From Dysidea avara (taxonomy: Eukaryota; Porifera; Demospongiae; Dictyoceratida; Dysideidae), in the NCBI RefSeq assembly GCF_963678975.1, contig NC_089278.1, positions 14,365,959 through 14,429,958 of the forward strand: DNA of 64,000 nt. The letters are read 5' to 3'. Positions 23,705 to 35,883 of the stretch are shown one piece after another. Made by a program: the position numbers and the translations under genes. The notes beneath the pieces were generated by a model. The model saw nothing but the letters and a program-made list of their open reading frames with translations. It was not told the DNA's origin and made no database searches. Position 1 is the first letter of the stretch; every line of letters begins with the position of its first letter.

Positions 23705-26380
23705 TTGTAGTCTAACTTGATGTAATTTCATAGCCATGTGATGGATAGCCGGCACATCATAATAAGATAATAACATACCAGTATTGTTTGTATATACAAA
23801 GCCGTTCATCTCTTTGCAGACTATTTGTTACTGCTTACTTACTTAATTAATTAATTAATTAATTATAATGTGCAGCAATTTACAAATTATAATGCACACA
23901 AGTGTGAACATAGAAGTTATACTTATGTATAACTAATTAACAGGAAATTGATTCCACAATTAAATGGTTGAGGGAGAAAAAGGAAAAGTAAATGTGTTGT
24001 TAGGTGATAATGATAGCCATTGAGAGTTTAGGGGCAAGATCTTCTGTGGTACAATCAAATGATCATTAATTATTTTGTAAAAATTAATTAGTTTATAGCT
24101 CTAATTTTGTTTGCCAGTTCTTGTGTGCACTGGCAAATTTTATGCTCTGCCAGGCACATTTTTTCTTTCCAACCATACCTTTTTGGGTAAACTTTTTAAA
24201 GCTCATCTTTTAGTTCATAATATCCAAAGCCTGCACCAATGCAGCATTTTAGTTAGCTAAATATGTTAACATTATTGTTGCTGGCTGCAGCAAACAAAAG
24301 CTTTGGGACTCGCTCTATTTTGTGTGCTACTTAGCCATTCATATCAACGTTGAAACTCAAGTATTAAAATATCATCACCATTTACATATCCTATAGGTAT
24401 TATGCAAAAATTCAAGATAGCACTATATTTACTATATAATATGCATATATTTTAGCTTACTACTTTAACAGCTAAGTGTATACATATTGTTACATACTAT
24501 ATTGCATTTATACGCTGAGTCCTGAAATTATCATAATAACAATCAAAGTCTCATGGTTTGCACTGCATATAATTTTACAGTTTTGCATGCCATATATAAT
24601 TTAACCATGAATCTGAATAGTGCATAAGTTTGTAGCAAAGAAAAACATCAAGCACAAACTCATATGTAAAGAATGAACATATAGGACAAATGGACAAATA
24701 GACAAATACATGCATATGCAATTTTCCTGCCTTAGCAAGCCCTACTCACAAAAGTGTTAAACAGTTTTCTAAGAATCCCTATATGTGTATGTGCCAGTGC
24801 TGAAAAACTGTGAGCATAAAAGTTATTGTTCTGAAACTCAGAAAACAAAATGGGGCGTGCCCATAAAAGCCGCGGTTTAATGAGTGAAAATGAAGTTGTG
24901 ACCTAGCAAACATGGATTGGATAAAAACAAAATTGGTGCTCTAACGCAATGTACTGTTAGCTATTGTTTATAGTTTTGACAGGAATGTTTTTGGTGAGTC
25001 TTCCCCACATGCACCAGTGCCTTCAATGCATTGTAAAGTAACATTGAATCTGCATGTGTAGAATAGGTACCAATGCTAGTAGATAATACCATCTGTGCAT
25101 GTATTAACTCAATATGAGTGTAGGCATCGTTATGATTGCATGTGCTTTATCAGAGTTGTACCAAATCATCCCCAGCACCTTTTAATTTAGTGTAGCCAAC
25201 TTCCAATATTTTCACTGATAGCTATATATACTGCATGATTGTATTGCTTGACAAGTTAGAGTTAATAATACAACAGAACATCTATAACTCTTCTACAAAT
25301 AAGTCTATGAAGGATCCCAATCATCAGATGTGTTAACAAGTACACACTGGCAGAACAAGGAAATGTGATGATTAAAGCAATCTTCACATATAGAGTACTA
25401 TTGAAATTAAAACATGGGAATAGATATCGCTTTAAAAAGTAAAGAAACAAGAGTCAAACAAGCCAGCATGTTAAACACACAGAGATCTCTACATGCATGG
25501 ACTCAATGGATATGGTAGAGACTAAGGAAAAAACAATATAGTTACTCCATAAATCAGGGGCAGGTAAGTACTGAGAAAGCTTCTGTATAAATGAGTCCAA
25601 TAGAGATCTCTGTGTGTTTAACATGTTGGTTTGTTTTACTCTTGTTATACTTTTTTCAGTGATCTCTATTCCCATGTTTTAATTTTTTAAATCGCAGTGG
25701 TACACAACAACATTGTTGCTCTGGTAGCTATGAACTTAATATACTGTGGTTAAATATAGGTAAGGTTTCCAAATGAATGTGTTAACATGAATAGATTGGA
25801 TACTTATAAATAAACACAATTAACACGTTGGTTACCCTTGTAGAGACTCAGTCAGAAGATCAATGGCAAAGTGAACCTATACAAGAAGCAAATTTGCTTG
25901 AGAATGGGTGTTATCATTGTAATATGTATGCATTTTAAAATAGGTAATGGATGTGAAGAAAGACATAGGAAGGAAAGTTATGTATAGTTTTTATCCCCCT
26001 GCAAGGTACGGCTCACATTTTGCTCTGGCCTTGTAATGATTAGAAGATGAACAAAATGGAATACCAAGTACCCAATTCCTTTGCAGTGACTTCAGTTTGT
26101 GTGGCCATGAAATTTAAGATGTTGATCAAAGAGTGCATACCAAGGTCTTTATGGGTTGTTGTAGTGTCAATATTTAAGGTAATAAAATCCAAAATGATGA
26201 TGAACTGCAAATGTTTGCACTTTAATAATATATTAATTCTCAGCTGCCAATTAAGTGAGTGGCCAATTATCATCTTCATCCAAACAATTTGTATAATTCC
26301 AGGGGGGTTGGGCTAGTGCAACTTCCAGAAGTTCACATTTATACAATTGAAAATAATATAGCTTGAAAGTAGCTAGCTAC
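23705..26380. other. AT-rich intergenic region
   Basis: The 3' flank of gene A. It contains (ATTA)n near 23840-23865 and the foldback element at 25404-25685. No exon, RNA gene or coding-like frame was recognised. Confidence 0.5.
25404..25685. mobile_element. Foldback MITE-like palindrome
   Basis: The arms are about 90 bp each and mostly complementary: 25404 onward reads AAATTAAAACATGGG and 25671-25685 is its exact complement CCCATGTTTTAATTT. Inner parts (GTTAAACACACAGAGATCTCT and its reverse complement) match as well. The loop is about 100 bp. No clear target duplication or coding capacity. Confidence 0.75.
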
Positions 26381-28391
26381 AACAAAATACTGTAATCGTG
26401 CAGGCCGATCTGTTGTAACAGTTCTGAAAGATTTTCCAAATTTACTTTGACCAGGAAATCTGCATGGTCTAACACTCATACATGCATGCCGGAATGCTGC
26501 ATGTGTTCATTCCACTGAGAGTGTCAGCCAGTTATTAATTGATGACCTATCATTTTTATCTGAATGGATTATTACAAGTAGGATGCAGTGAAAAAGTCTA
26601 GTACGTATTATGTGGTTTAAGATGGAAGAACGAAAAACTAGAGTTCCACCTATGTCTGTATTATATTTCAGTGGCTCTTGTGTAGAGTGCAGTGTTTATT
26701 CTAGGATTTCTCCTTAGTGGGGGGAATCAGGAATTTTGGGGGTGACCAGGTGCCTGAAAGTCTAAAACAGTTGAAATAGTTGTGAAACTGGTTAGTCATT
26801 TAAGCTGTGTAATGAGTGTTAATTTTGATTTTTGTGCAGATTGGGTGAAGCCAAATCCTATGGTTGGTAGAGCACGACGCATAGTGATGACATAATGATG
26901 TAATATCTAGGACAACCATGTGCACCTCATGTATGCAATTACTATTAGTAGTGCACTGTGTTTGTTGAATCTGGTGAATAAACAATTTGTGTGAGATCAC
27001 TAAGATATTGTATTGACTATCATTGCATGTATAATACTGACTGCATGGGTGGATATCTTCCAAGAACTTCTAGGCTATTTCAAATTGAATATTAGGGTAT
27101 TTTCATGGTTATGGATTTTTTTAAATCAGGCCTTCTGAGATTTAATCTGGCAGTATATTTGTTGGCTGTGCATGCCACTTTTAATATTTTACAAAATTAC
27201 ATTCTCTGAGAGGACATTTTAAGAAACTGGGTAAACTTGGGCTCTCATTGTATATGTACCCTATAGGAGGCGTTTAAAAATTAAATAATCTGATATTGAA
27301 TCTGAGAGTGTTTTAAGGTTGCATATACAATTTTTAACCTGAGAAAATTTTTCATATTAAACACTCTTGAGATTGAATCTGAGAACATTTTAAAGTTTTG
27401 TGTGCCATTTTAAAAACAAGCTGAACCTAAGTATAGTGTAGCAGTCACTCACAATTTTAGGGGGTGAGTCTGAGATTTTAGGGGGGGGGGGGGAAAGTTC
27501 CCCTAACAGCCCTAGAATAAACACTGGTAGAGTGTCACAAGTATTCAGGAGTTTACTTTGATTCACACTTGGGCTGGGATGCTCATGTTGCTAATGTTTA
27601 CAAGAAGATGAGCTATTACTTGTAGCTATTTAATGAACTATCAGTCTATCATCATTGTCTGCTACCATTACATACAAGATGATGGCAGATGTTCTCATAT
27701 TTTCTCAGTTATACATATGCTTTTCCTGTGTGGAGTCCATCACTTAAAGCTAATTTAATATCTCGCTTACAACGTCTGTGTAATCAGGCAGTTAGAGTTA
27801 CTTGTGGTCTATGTAAGTTTAATCATGTTTCTGACAGTTACCATCATCTTGGATGGTTAGCTTTTAACCTGTTAGTGCAGTACAAAGCACTCATCATGAT
27901 GCATCACCAGTATATTATGCATACTCTAATTTCTTTTGAGCCACCACTTAATTGAGTTTGGATAAAATCATTTATACGAGACCCGTACACCACCACACTT
28001 TTGCCATATTTTTTGCCACAAGACCATATTATAGTTTTGGCCAATGTTTTTTTCTGCTGTAAGGCAACCATGTGGTCGAACAGTTTACCATCAGTACTAT
28101 TTATTTGGTCTGGTGACCTTTTACATACTCTTTATGGACATCTATACTTATACGTAGTTAATTATTTATTTTTTTCCCTCTCCGGCTTTTTTTTTATGTT
28201 GTAGTTTTAGCTATGTATGTGTATTAAATGTAAGTTTTGTTGTTGTAATTGTATTGTGTATGTATGTATTGTGTGTTGTACTATTGTAAGTGTGTCTCTC
28301 TGCCACTAATGGCCATCATGGCAGGCAGATTGGTGGAGTTTAAATCAACAATCCGGCACTGCAATCAATCAATCAATCAATCAATCAATCC
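26380..28391 (+). mobile_element. LINE fragment (3' part of reverse-transcriptase ORF and tail)
   Basis: Frames before and after the nested MITE read as the C-terminal part of a non-LTR retrotransposon polymerase: DDLSFLSEWI near 26545, then after the MITE YSGVYFDSHLGWDAHV (27546 on) and YAFPVWSPSLKANLISRLQR / CNQAVRVTCGL (27715-27820), a typical LINE thumb region. The 3' end has a short UTR and terminates in (AATC)n at 28362-28391, a common LINE tail. Several stops and frame changes show that it is dead. The 5' boundary is approximate. Confidence 0.8.
26690..27526. mobile_element. hAT-type MITE inserted into the LINE
   Basis: Perfect 16-bp TIRs CAGTGTTTATTCTAGG / CCTAGAATAAACACTG enclose 837 bp, flanked by the perfect 8-bp target duplication GTAGAGTG (26682-26689 and 27527-27534). 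The interior holds repeated GATTGAATCTGAGA and AGATTTAATCTG-like blocks and poly-G near the right end. No transposase. The LINE coding similarity resumes directly after it. Confidence 0.93.
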
Positions 28392-28493
28392 AAAACTGAA
28401 ACATAAAGGTATGTATGCATGCGGCTACACCTGGCTGTTTTATATACTGTATAAAGAGTACCGCTATCAGCACTTGCACACCGCTACGTGGAG

Positions 28494-28566
28494 TATACTC
28501 TAATAGAGCGGTCAACGAAATATACTCTAATAGAACAGTCACCGTAATACTCTAATAGAGCATTCA
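28494..28566 (+). repeat. Cluster of three ACTCTAATAGA(A/G)C motifs
   Basis: Three copies in tandem with spacing of about 25-27 bp: TACTCTAATAGAGCGGTCA, TACTCTAATAGAACAGTCA and TACTCTAATAGAGCATTCA. This is the densest occurrence of the dispersed 19-bp motif in the window. It lies about 100 bp after the LINE tail. Confidence 0.85.
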
Positions 28567-31500
28567 ATAAAGACTACAGCCACTGTTCTAATCATATACA
28601 TTGCTGTTTAAGCCATTACATCTCTGGTAATTGTCTTTTGACCTAAATGGTTTCTGTATAGAGCTACATAAATATTTACTTCAAGAATTCTTTGTATTAT
28701 GAAAATAAAATTAGCTATGATACTGTAGCACAAAATTACCATTAATGTTATCAAAAAGGAGGAAAAGACTTTGCATGTAAAATAGCCTCCAGATGCCATT
28801 TCAGAGCATCTATTTTCAAAATTTTTCCTGGGGGAGCATGCCCCCAGACTCTCCTAGCTGCCAGTGCATGTGTCTGTGTGTACTTAACACATGCAGTTGA
28901 GTAGTTGAGTATCACAAAGAGAGAGAAAACCATCATTATTATAATGAGACACAAACATTTACATTAACATTAAGGAATCTTCGGTCACATGCGACCACCA
29001 GACAGGGTTGGTTAAAAACACCTGGGTGGGCATGGCAAGGGAGTACAAAACATAAAGTAAGTATACATGCATGTACATTTAACTAACTAAAGAGTCAGTC
29101 TGGGGAGGCAGGAAACCACTCACGACAATCTCTAGCCATAAATATTCTTTGAGATGCTGTAATACACTTCTGCAAAGCAGAATCCAAAACTTTCCTTAGA
29201 GCTGCTTTTGACACCAATATATTCTCAGTGGTGATCTTATTAGATCAATAAAAAGTAGTGTGCATGATTAGGACCTCCTTTTTAACCCATGATCATGGCC
29301 GGACCACTCAAAATTTTTGGGCTCCGGCCCTGAAGTCTAAACCATTGCAAATGATCCCTAAATCCCTATAATAGCTTCAAGTTCATGACTGATCGATGAT
29401 TTCTTCTCAGTGAGTGCTGATGGGCTATTCATTCCTGAAATTTCATTGTGTATCAACACTGCTGGTGCTAAAATAGTGGCATGCACACGCCAAAACTTTG
29501 TGACAAAAAGGAGCGGTGTCTCACGCCTGCATGCATGACTCTTTGACTGCATGTGCCGGGTTGTGTGGTGTCCTGAAATCCAGTCCGACACATATATACC
29601 GCCGCGCGCCCATGTGAATCTCCCAAGTCACAACTGGTACCCTCGCAAAGTTGGCTGCGGAAGGTCGAATTCACTGTACTTTAGAGCTGAGTCGTTATGT
29701 TAAAGCTATTGGGCAGATTCAGTGAGTTACAGTATAGCTGCATGGCTAGCTGCTAATCATTGATTGATTTAGTTGGTACTGCATGCATGGGGCTGAGGGA
29801 GCTGAAACATCATAGCTAGCTATATGCACTTTTATATATACGAATGGTCTTGGGGAAGAAACTCATCTGGTAATATGTTCTTGATTACCAGGTACTGTAA
29901 AGTGGGGAGGGTGGTGATGGCAAGTGCTTTTAATACTGGTAAGAGGGCCGGTGAGTGATGTGTGGCATGTCAATGAATGTAGCTTTACTTATAAAATTAT
30001 AAAACCTGGTTATAGGCAATGTACGCAGCTGAGCTCTAGTGAAGGCCATTTCAGTAGGGATATCATTTTGGATGATAGTCTCCTACGTTGAATCTGGTTT
30101 CTAGCTACAATGTTAGCTATGAATCAAAATGTTGGTGGGGATCCCAAAATTATTACAGCTTTTTCAAGAACTGGTCTTACAAGGGTAAAGTAGGCAGTTT
30201 CTTTAACTTCTTTAGTGCATTCGTTTAGAACTTTGGTTGACTTGTTCACTTTGAGTTGGATATGATGTCATGGAACTGGGAGCCTAACACCTAGGTAGGT
30301 AGTCACGTTGATCTGTCATATCTGATGGGTATATCAGCTATGGGGGTATAGAAGCATGAAGTAGGTCACCTGGTACAGGTCAGTGTCACACAGTTATAAC
30401 TTCATTTACCAAGTATCTATGTCCACTGATCATCACTGTGTACTGAATACTACAAGCCGGGAGGGTTTTATTTTCTACATGTAGCTACACACACCTATTT
30501 ATTCTTGACACTTCCATGCCCACACCCACACAGGTGTTAATCACTAATCCTGTCAATTTTAGTGGTCACATATGACCGAAACAGAATTCATCTGTGTAAT
30601 GTAATATCTCGTTATTTCAATAATGATAGGCCAGGTAGTCTTTAGTAAAATTCTTCATGGTTTGGGGAAAATTGTCTGGCCTAGCACTACATATATACAT
30701 AGTAAATATTTTGAGATAACTAGTCAATGGGTCACAAAGTTAAAAGTAATATCACTGTGATGGTTCATCTAAGGCTTGCCACACTTTTGCCCTGGTAGAG
30801 TAGCCACACCTGGGTAAAATCAACATCAAGATCTAGTCACCCTAATATACCAGTCAGGCAAATATGAGCAATAGTAGCTACTAATAATAAACTGTTAAAA
30901 CTAGCCTGAAATTTAATTTCAGAGGGTACAAATGTTCGTAATTTTCCTAGGTAGTATGTCGTTAGCAGAAAACCATAAATTTCAAGATTGGGATACCCTA
31001 ATAGAGCAGTCACACCTAATATACAGAATATAATAATTATACTGTTGAAATCACACTCGCAGATTCAATTTCACAGGGTGGGGAGCATGCCCTAGGTTAG
31101 TATGTTGGTATCTCTTTCCTATGTTGACTTGCCTTAAATATGTATAAGCTAGGCTCTGGCATCAGCAAAAGTCTGGTTATGCTTCTGCATCCTGGTAGAT
31201 AAAATGTAAACTTTACACAGAAATAGTGATAATGGCCCAAAACATTAACTTCAAGAAAATACAAATCATTGAGTGATCCAGTTCTGTGTACATGTGCATT
31301 AGCGTTAAAACCCTGTTGGGTGATTGCTAATTAATACATAAATAAATAGTTGCTGGCATTCCACCTTGTTCTGTTTGTGTGATCTGGCTGACTGAAGATG
31401 GTGGTCTGAATCCAATGGACAGGCAAAGCAATAAGTGGTAGTGTTATGAATAACAAGATCTGGTTGATAAGGAGTCACTCGTCACTCTCTTCAGTCCATT

Positions 31501-33146
31501 TCATGTACTCAACAGGTGGGAACATGTCAGTGCTATATACTCTCCACTGGTAATTCTACTTAGTAAATATCACTGACTTGTTTCTTATCCACATACACAT
31601 GGGCCAAATTTGGGATGGTGCAAGCAGGAGGTCATTTTTCATTATTTATTGTTGAAGGAAATAATTATTATTCCGAATCACATGTAGCAGCAGACTATTA
31701 AAGATTAGCTAATCCCTAAGAGCTAGCTATAACTACTTGTTTTTGACATACTTTATTGAGTGGCAGCAAGATAGTGTATGTGATAATATTAGTATAGTTA
31801 AAATGATTGTGTAAATGTTGGTTTAACTACTTCACTATATATATAGTGTGGGAAAGGATTTCGACATGGGAAGTATTCTTGGGAAGAAGCTATATGTTTA
31901 CAACTTTCCACTACTGATGTTGAAATGTTAGTGAACCTCTTGTTGCGTTTCAAATAAGTGCTAGCATAGCACAGATTTAGTGACCTTGATCTTTGAGTTT
32001 GAGTGTTTGAGTTTTAACTTTGTTTAAGAATAAAAAACGGACACTTATACCGATGCTGCCAAGCCCATGTCCATCATATCTGATCTAGCTATTGACTCCC
32101 CTACACACAGGACTGAGAGAGCCTCTTAGCTGGCTTAGCTACATGGGTTTGCCATTTGCAATGGTGCATTCGTGTAGATGTTCTGGTATGGTTGGATGCC
32201 ATCTGGGTTGTCATCCCTGTCATTGTAGTTGTGGCAGTGACTTGACCTCTCACACATTTAGCTGCCCTCATGGTGCTTACCTCAACATCTGACATAGCAA
32301 CTTTACTGCCCTTCTGTATAAAGCTTGTAATGCTGTTAAGTCATCTCCAGCCACTTAATGGTAAGATCCTTAGATATAAAACTGCTGTTTGTGATGATGA
32401 TGTCCATCTGGGTACTCATCAAACTTGAGTACTGCTTATCTTAAGTGTCAGTACATGAACAGAAGAAGCATTGTGTGTATGAAGAAAATTAAAGGTTTGG
32501 GAGGTTTAGCATGGTTGTTTTACCCCTCTGGTGTTTTCAACATCTGGTGGAATGGTATAAAGAGTCAAAGACTGCAACTGTCATGTTCAAGCTGCTTGAT
32601 CTTGCCAATCTTTTGTCCAACCAAAGAAATACCCTCTAATATGAGTTAGCTGCAGTTTTTTTTTCACTTCTGATCATGTGTATTAATGGCTCCAGATCGA
32701 GCTCTGAACCAAGAAACCCTAACAAAACATTCACAGTCAATAAATCATTGTGGAATTCTAATAAAACAGTCATGATTACTTATAATACTGGTAAACAAAC
32801 TAGTGTATTTAAAATGGAATTTCCCACACAGTATAGCATCATACCTCTTGTTCCACTGCTTTTTTTGTGCATGTATCCTTACCTCAGTATTGAATTTTTT
32901 TTAAAATTAATTCATCAACAACTTACTTTCATACATGTATCACCAGTTGCATATCACACAAGATAGAGCAGACACTCTATATGTTCATTAAAGAGATAAA
33001 TGATTGCAGATATTTCATGTACATTGCTAGCTAACTTGTCTTACCATGCATGCATGTCAATGTTGCTCTGAATGTGATGGTTGTTAACAGCAATCCATAC
33101 AGAACTTCATTGAATCTTCCTATTTCTTTCAACACGTGTATTATAG
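28567..33146. other. Intergenic, left part of a segmental duplication
   Basis: No gene is supported. From about 29360 the sequence matches 55180 onward with indels: CATTCCTGAAATTTCATTG..., GATATCATTTTGGATG..., TTCACTTCTGATCATGT.... The homologous right copy contains an additional hAT-like element at 55871-56940 that is absent here. The CpG-rich patch at 29590-29620 is short. Confidence 0.55.
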
Positions 33147-34132
33147 ATCCAGATATCTATTTTATGCTGTTGGCAATGATGTTCACTAGCATTACTGTTA
33201 GTTTCCTTTGCTACCATATGTACATGGTCATTGATGAAGAACAGGTTAATTTTGACATCCAACCTGATTGTAATATTGACAGATTTGAAGTGACTGATCC
33301 ACAAAGAAAAAAATTTCCTCGTCTCTTTATAATTGGTTTTCCTAAGGGTGGAACTTATGCAATCTCCGAGTCTCTACAAATACACCCTAACATTATTGGA
33401 AATAATGGAAAGGAAATGAAATTCTTTAATAATTTGTTTACAATGGGATTGTGTTGGTATATTGACCAGTTCAGAGATCCTGGACCATCTCAAGTTGTAA
33501 TGGAGGATAGTCCAACTTATGTAATTGATTGTCCAGTGGTGATTCCACGACTGATCAGAGCTATTAAATACTTTCAGCTGAGATTCAGTGAACTGAAGTT
33601 TATAATAATAGTGCGACACCCAATTGCACGAGCTATATCACAGTATGTACAATGGAAACTTCACCACTTGAATGTGTCTAAAACTTTTGATGAAATAGCT
33701 GTAAATGCCACAGGACACCCTAACCTTGAGTTGTACTCAATTGCCACCACCCGATATTCCTACTACATTAAACAGTGTTTGGAGTTCATACCTTCCAACC
33801 AAATATGTTTTGTTAATGGAGACATGCTGAGGACCAACCCCGTACTATTGATGAATAAACTGGAAAAGTGTTTAGGACTACCATCAAATATTTCTTTAAG
33901 TAATTTTGTTTACAATAAGGAAAGAAAATTATATTGTTTTGTAAAGGATAACACAATCAAGTGTCCTAGTATCAAAAGTAAAGGTCGACCTCATCCCAAG
34001 ATTACCAGAAGAACTGCAGATATTCTGATGAAGTTCTATGAACCTTACAATAAAGAACTTTATGAAATCACAGGGGAAGATTATGGATGGGATTATAACT
34101 ATGATGAAATAGACATTATAGTTCAGTTGTAA
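33147..34132 (+). CDS. Heparan sulfate 3-O-sulfotransferase-like enzyme, terminal exon (gene B)
   Basis: Starts after the acceptor TATTATAG with the same phase as gene A (AT completing a split codon) and runs about 328 residues to TAA. Order: transmembrane segment YFMLLAMMFTSITVSFLCYH, stem, 5'-phosphosulfate loop GFPKGGTYAIS (KGGT as in vertebrate HS3STs), catalytic-glutamate context GKEMKFFNN, CWYIDQFRDPGPSQ, 3'-phosphate site VRHPIARAISQY, QICFVNGDML, the Cys pair in LYCFVKDNTIKCPS, and KGRPHPKITRR. The C-terminus ends IDIIVQL, unlike the IDIAD of A and C. The open frame continues upstream into the intron; the ATG at 33050 is not the likely start. Its decayed copy is at 61251. Frame intact. 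Confidence 0.85.
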
Positions 34133-34515
34133 TAGAAAAATTATAGTTGTACCAGAGTTGTGAATCTCATTCAATGCTTCATCACAGTGGTAATTTTAAT
34201 GCATTAATCACTTAGATTGATAGTGTGTGTGACTGATACCTTTCTCCTCAAAATTTCTGTGGCTGTTTCGAGCCTGGCTGTGCAGAACTTCCATACGTAA
34301 AGTGTGATTACTTTATTCTGATAATTTTTATTTGTGCAAATAATACTTTTCACTCCTTGTTTACATTACGTAGCTAAATGATGACAGCTGCGGTGAAATA
34401 AATTTAATGCAGTGCATATATTGTCTGCATATATGTGTGTGCACATACTACAGGAACACTATACATTAGTGCGCGTACACGTGCACGCACACACAGAGCA
34501 AAAGCAAAGCTTTCA

Positions 34516-34529
34516 GTTACCATGGTAAC
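34516..34529. promoter_or_regulatory. Palindromic RFX X-box-like site upstream of gene C exon
   Basis: GTTACCATGGTAAC matches the RFX X-box half-site consensus on both strands. It lies about 400 bp before the gene C exon, and an identical site is preserved at 62611-62624 before pseudogene F. Binding is not shown by the sequence. Confidence 0.35.
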
Positions 34530-34930
34530 CAGTAAACCAGCACTAGGGCACCTGTGTGCTATTCAGGTGCTCTGAGTCAGTGCAGGAAAATCCTCCTGGG
34601 GCAGGAACCCATAGAAGACAGTACCATATGTCTCACAGGTGAAGGTGTGCATGGGCACCCAAAGTCCCACCTGAACCTTCAACACACACAAATGCACACA
34701 TACTACATACATGGTACATGTGTGCAGTTACTGTGATGCTATTTAATTATACTGTATAATATCCCATACATGCATGCTTATATAGAATTCTGTGTATGCA
34801 TTTTAGCTGAAATAAAATAAACTGTTTAGATAAATCTAGATTATGTTATTTCATGGTTATTTTAAGAATTAATCTTTTCAGTTTTTTATGCATTATATAT
34901 ATATATATATATATTTTTTTTTTTTCCCAG

Positions 34931-35883
34931 ATCTACAGACTGCACTGCTAATAGTGACACTTACATTCATTATCAGTAACTTCCTACACTATTTTTACTG
35001 GTCCAATACTGTCATCAAGTCACACTGTAGTATCGACAGATACAATGTCACTAATTTTCAAAGAAGAAAATTTCCTCGTATGATTATCATTGGTTTTATG
35101 AAGAGTGGAACTTATGCACTCACTACATCTCTACAGATGCACCCCAATATTATTGGAAATCACGCACAGGAAGTGAAGTTCTTTGATAACTATCATGCAA
35201 ATGGGTTGTGCTGGTACATTGATCAAATGAGGGACCCTAGACCATCACAAGTTATGATGGAGGATAGTCCAACTTATGTGCTCTACTGTCCAGTAGTTTT
35301 CCCACGATTGATTAATGCTCTTCACTATTTTGGGTTGAAGCTTAATGAACTGAAGTTCATTGTGATAGTACGACATCCAATTGTAAGAGCATTGTCTGAT
35401 TTTGTGCACTGGAAAGTTCACCATTTAAACTCAACTAGTACATTTGATGAAATGGCTATAGACTCTTCCGGACAACCAAATCTTGAGTTCAGCTCAGTTT
35501 CCACCACCCGATATTCCTACTACATTAAACAGTGTTTGGAGTTTGTACCTTCTAATCAAATTTGTTTTGTTAATGGAGACATGCTAAGGACTAACCCTGC
35601 ACTATTGATGAATAAACTGGAAAAGTGTTTAGGACTACCTCCTAATATTTCTTCAAGTAATTTTGTATATAATAAGGATAGAAAACTATACTGTTTTGTG
35701 ATAGATAACAAGGTCAAATGTCCTAGTACTGTAAAGAAAGGTAGACCTCATCCTAAGATTACCAGAAGAACCGCAGATATTCTGATGAAGTTTTATGAAT
35801 CTTACAATAAAGAACTTTATGAAATCACAGGGGAAGATTATGGATGGGATTACAACTACAATGAAATTGACATTGCTGATTAG
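34931..35883 (+). CDS. Heparan sulfate 3-O-sulfotransferase-like enzyme, terminal exon (gene C)
   Basis: Opens at the acceptor TTTTTCCCAG in the shared phase and gives about 317 residues to TAG. The hydrophobic segment TALLIVTLTFIISNFLHYFYW is followed by the stem, 5'-phosphosulfate loop GFMKSGTYAL, catalytic-glutamate context AQEVKFFDN, CWYIDQMRDPRPSQ, 3'-phosphate site VRHPIVRALSDF, QICFVNGDML, LYCFVIDNKVKCPS, KGRPHPKITRR and IDIAD. Only about 800 bp follow gene B. An (AT)n/(T)n run directly precedes the acceptor and serves as a polypyrimidine tract. The frame is intact; the upstream initiator exon is not found. Confidence 0.85.

Noticed and set aside
32092-32295. Overlapping frames rich in Cys, His and Thr
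   Set aside because: Open on both strands, not preserved in the homologous duplicated unit, no known motif.
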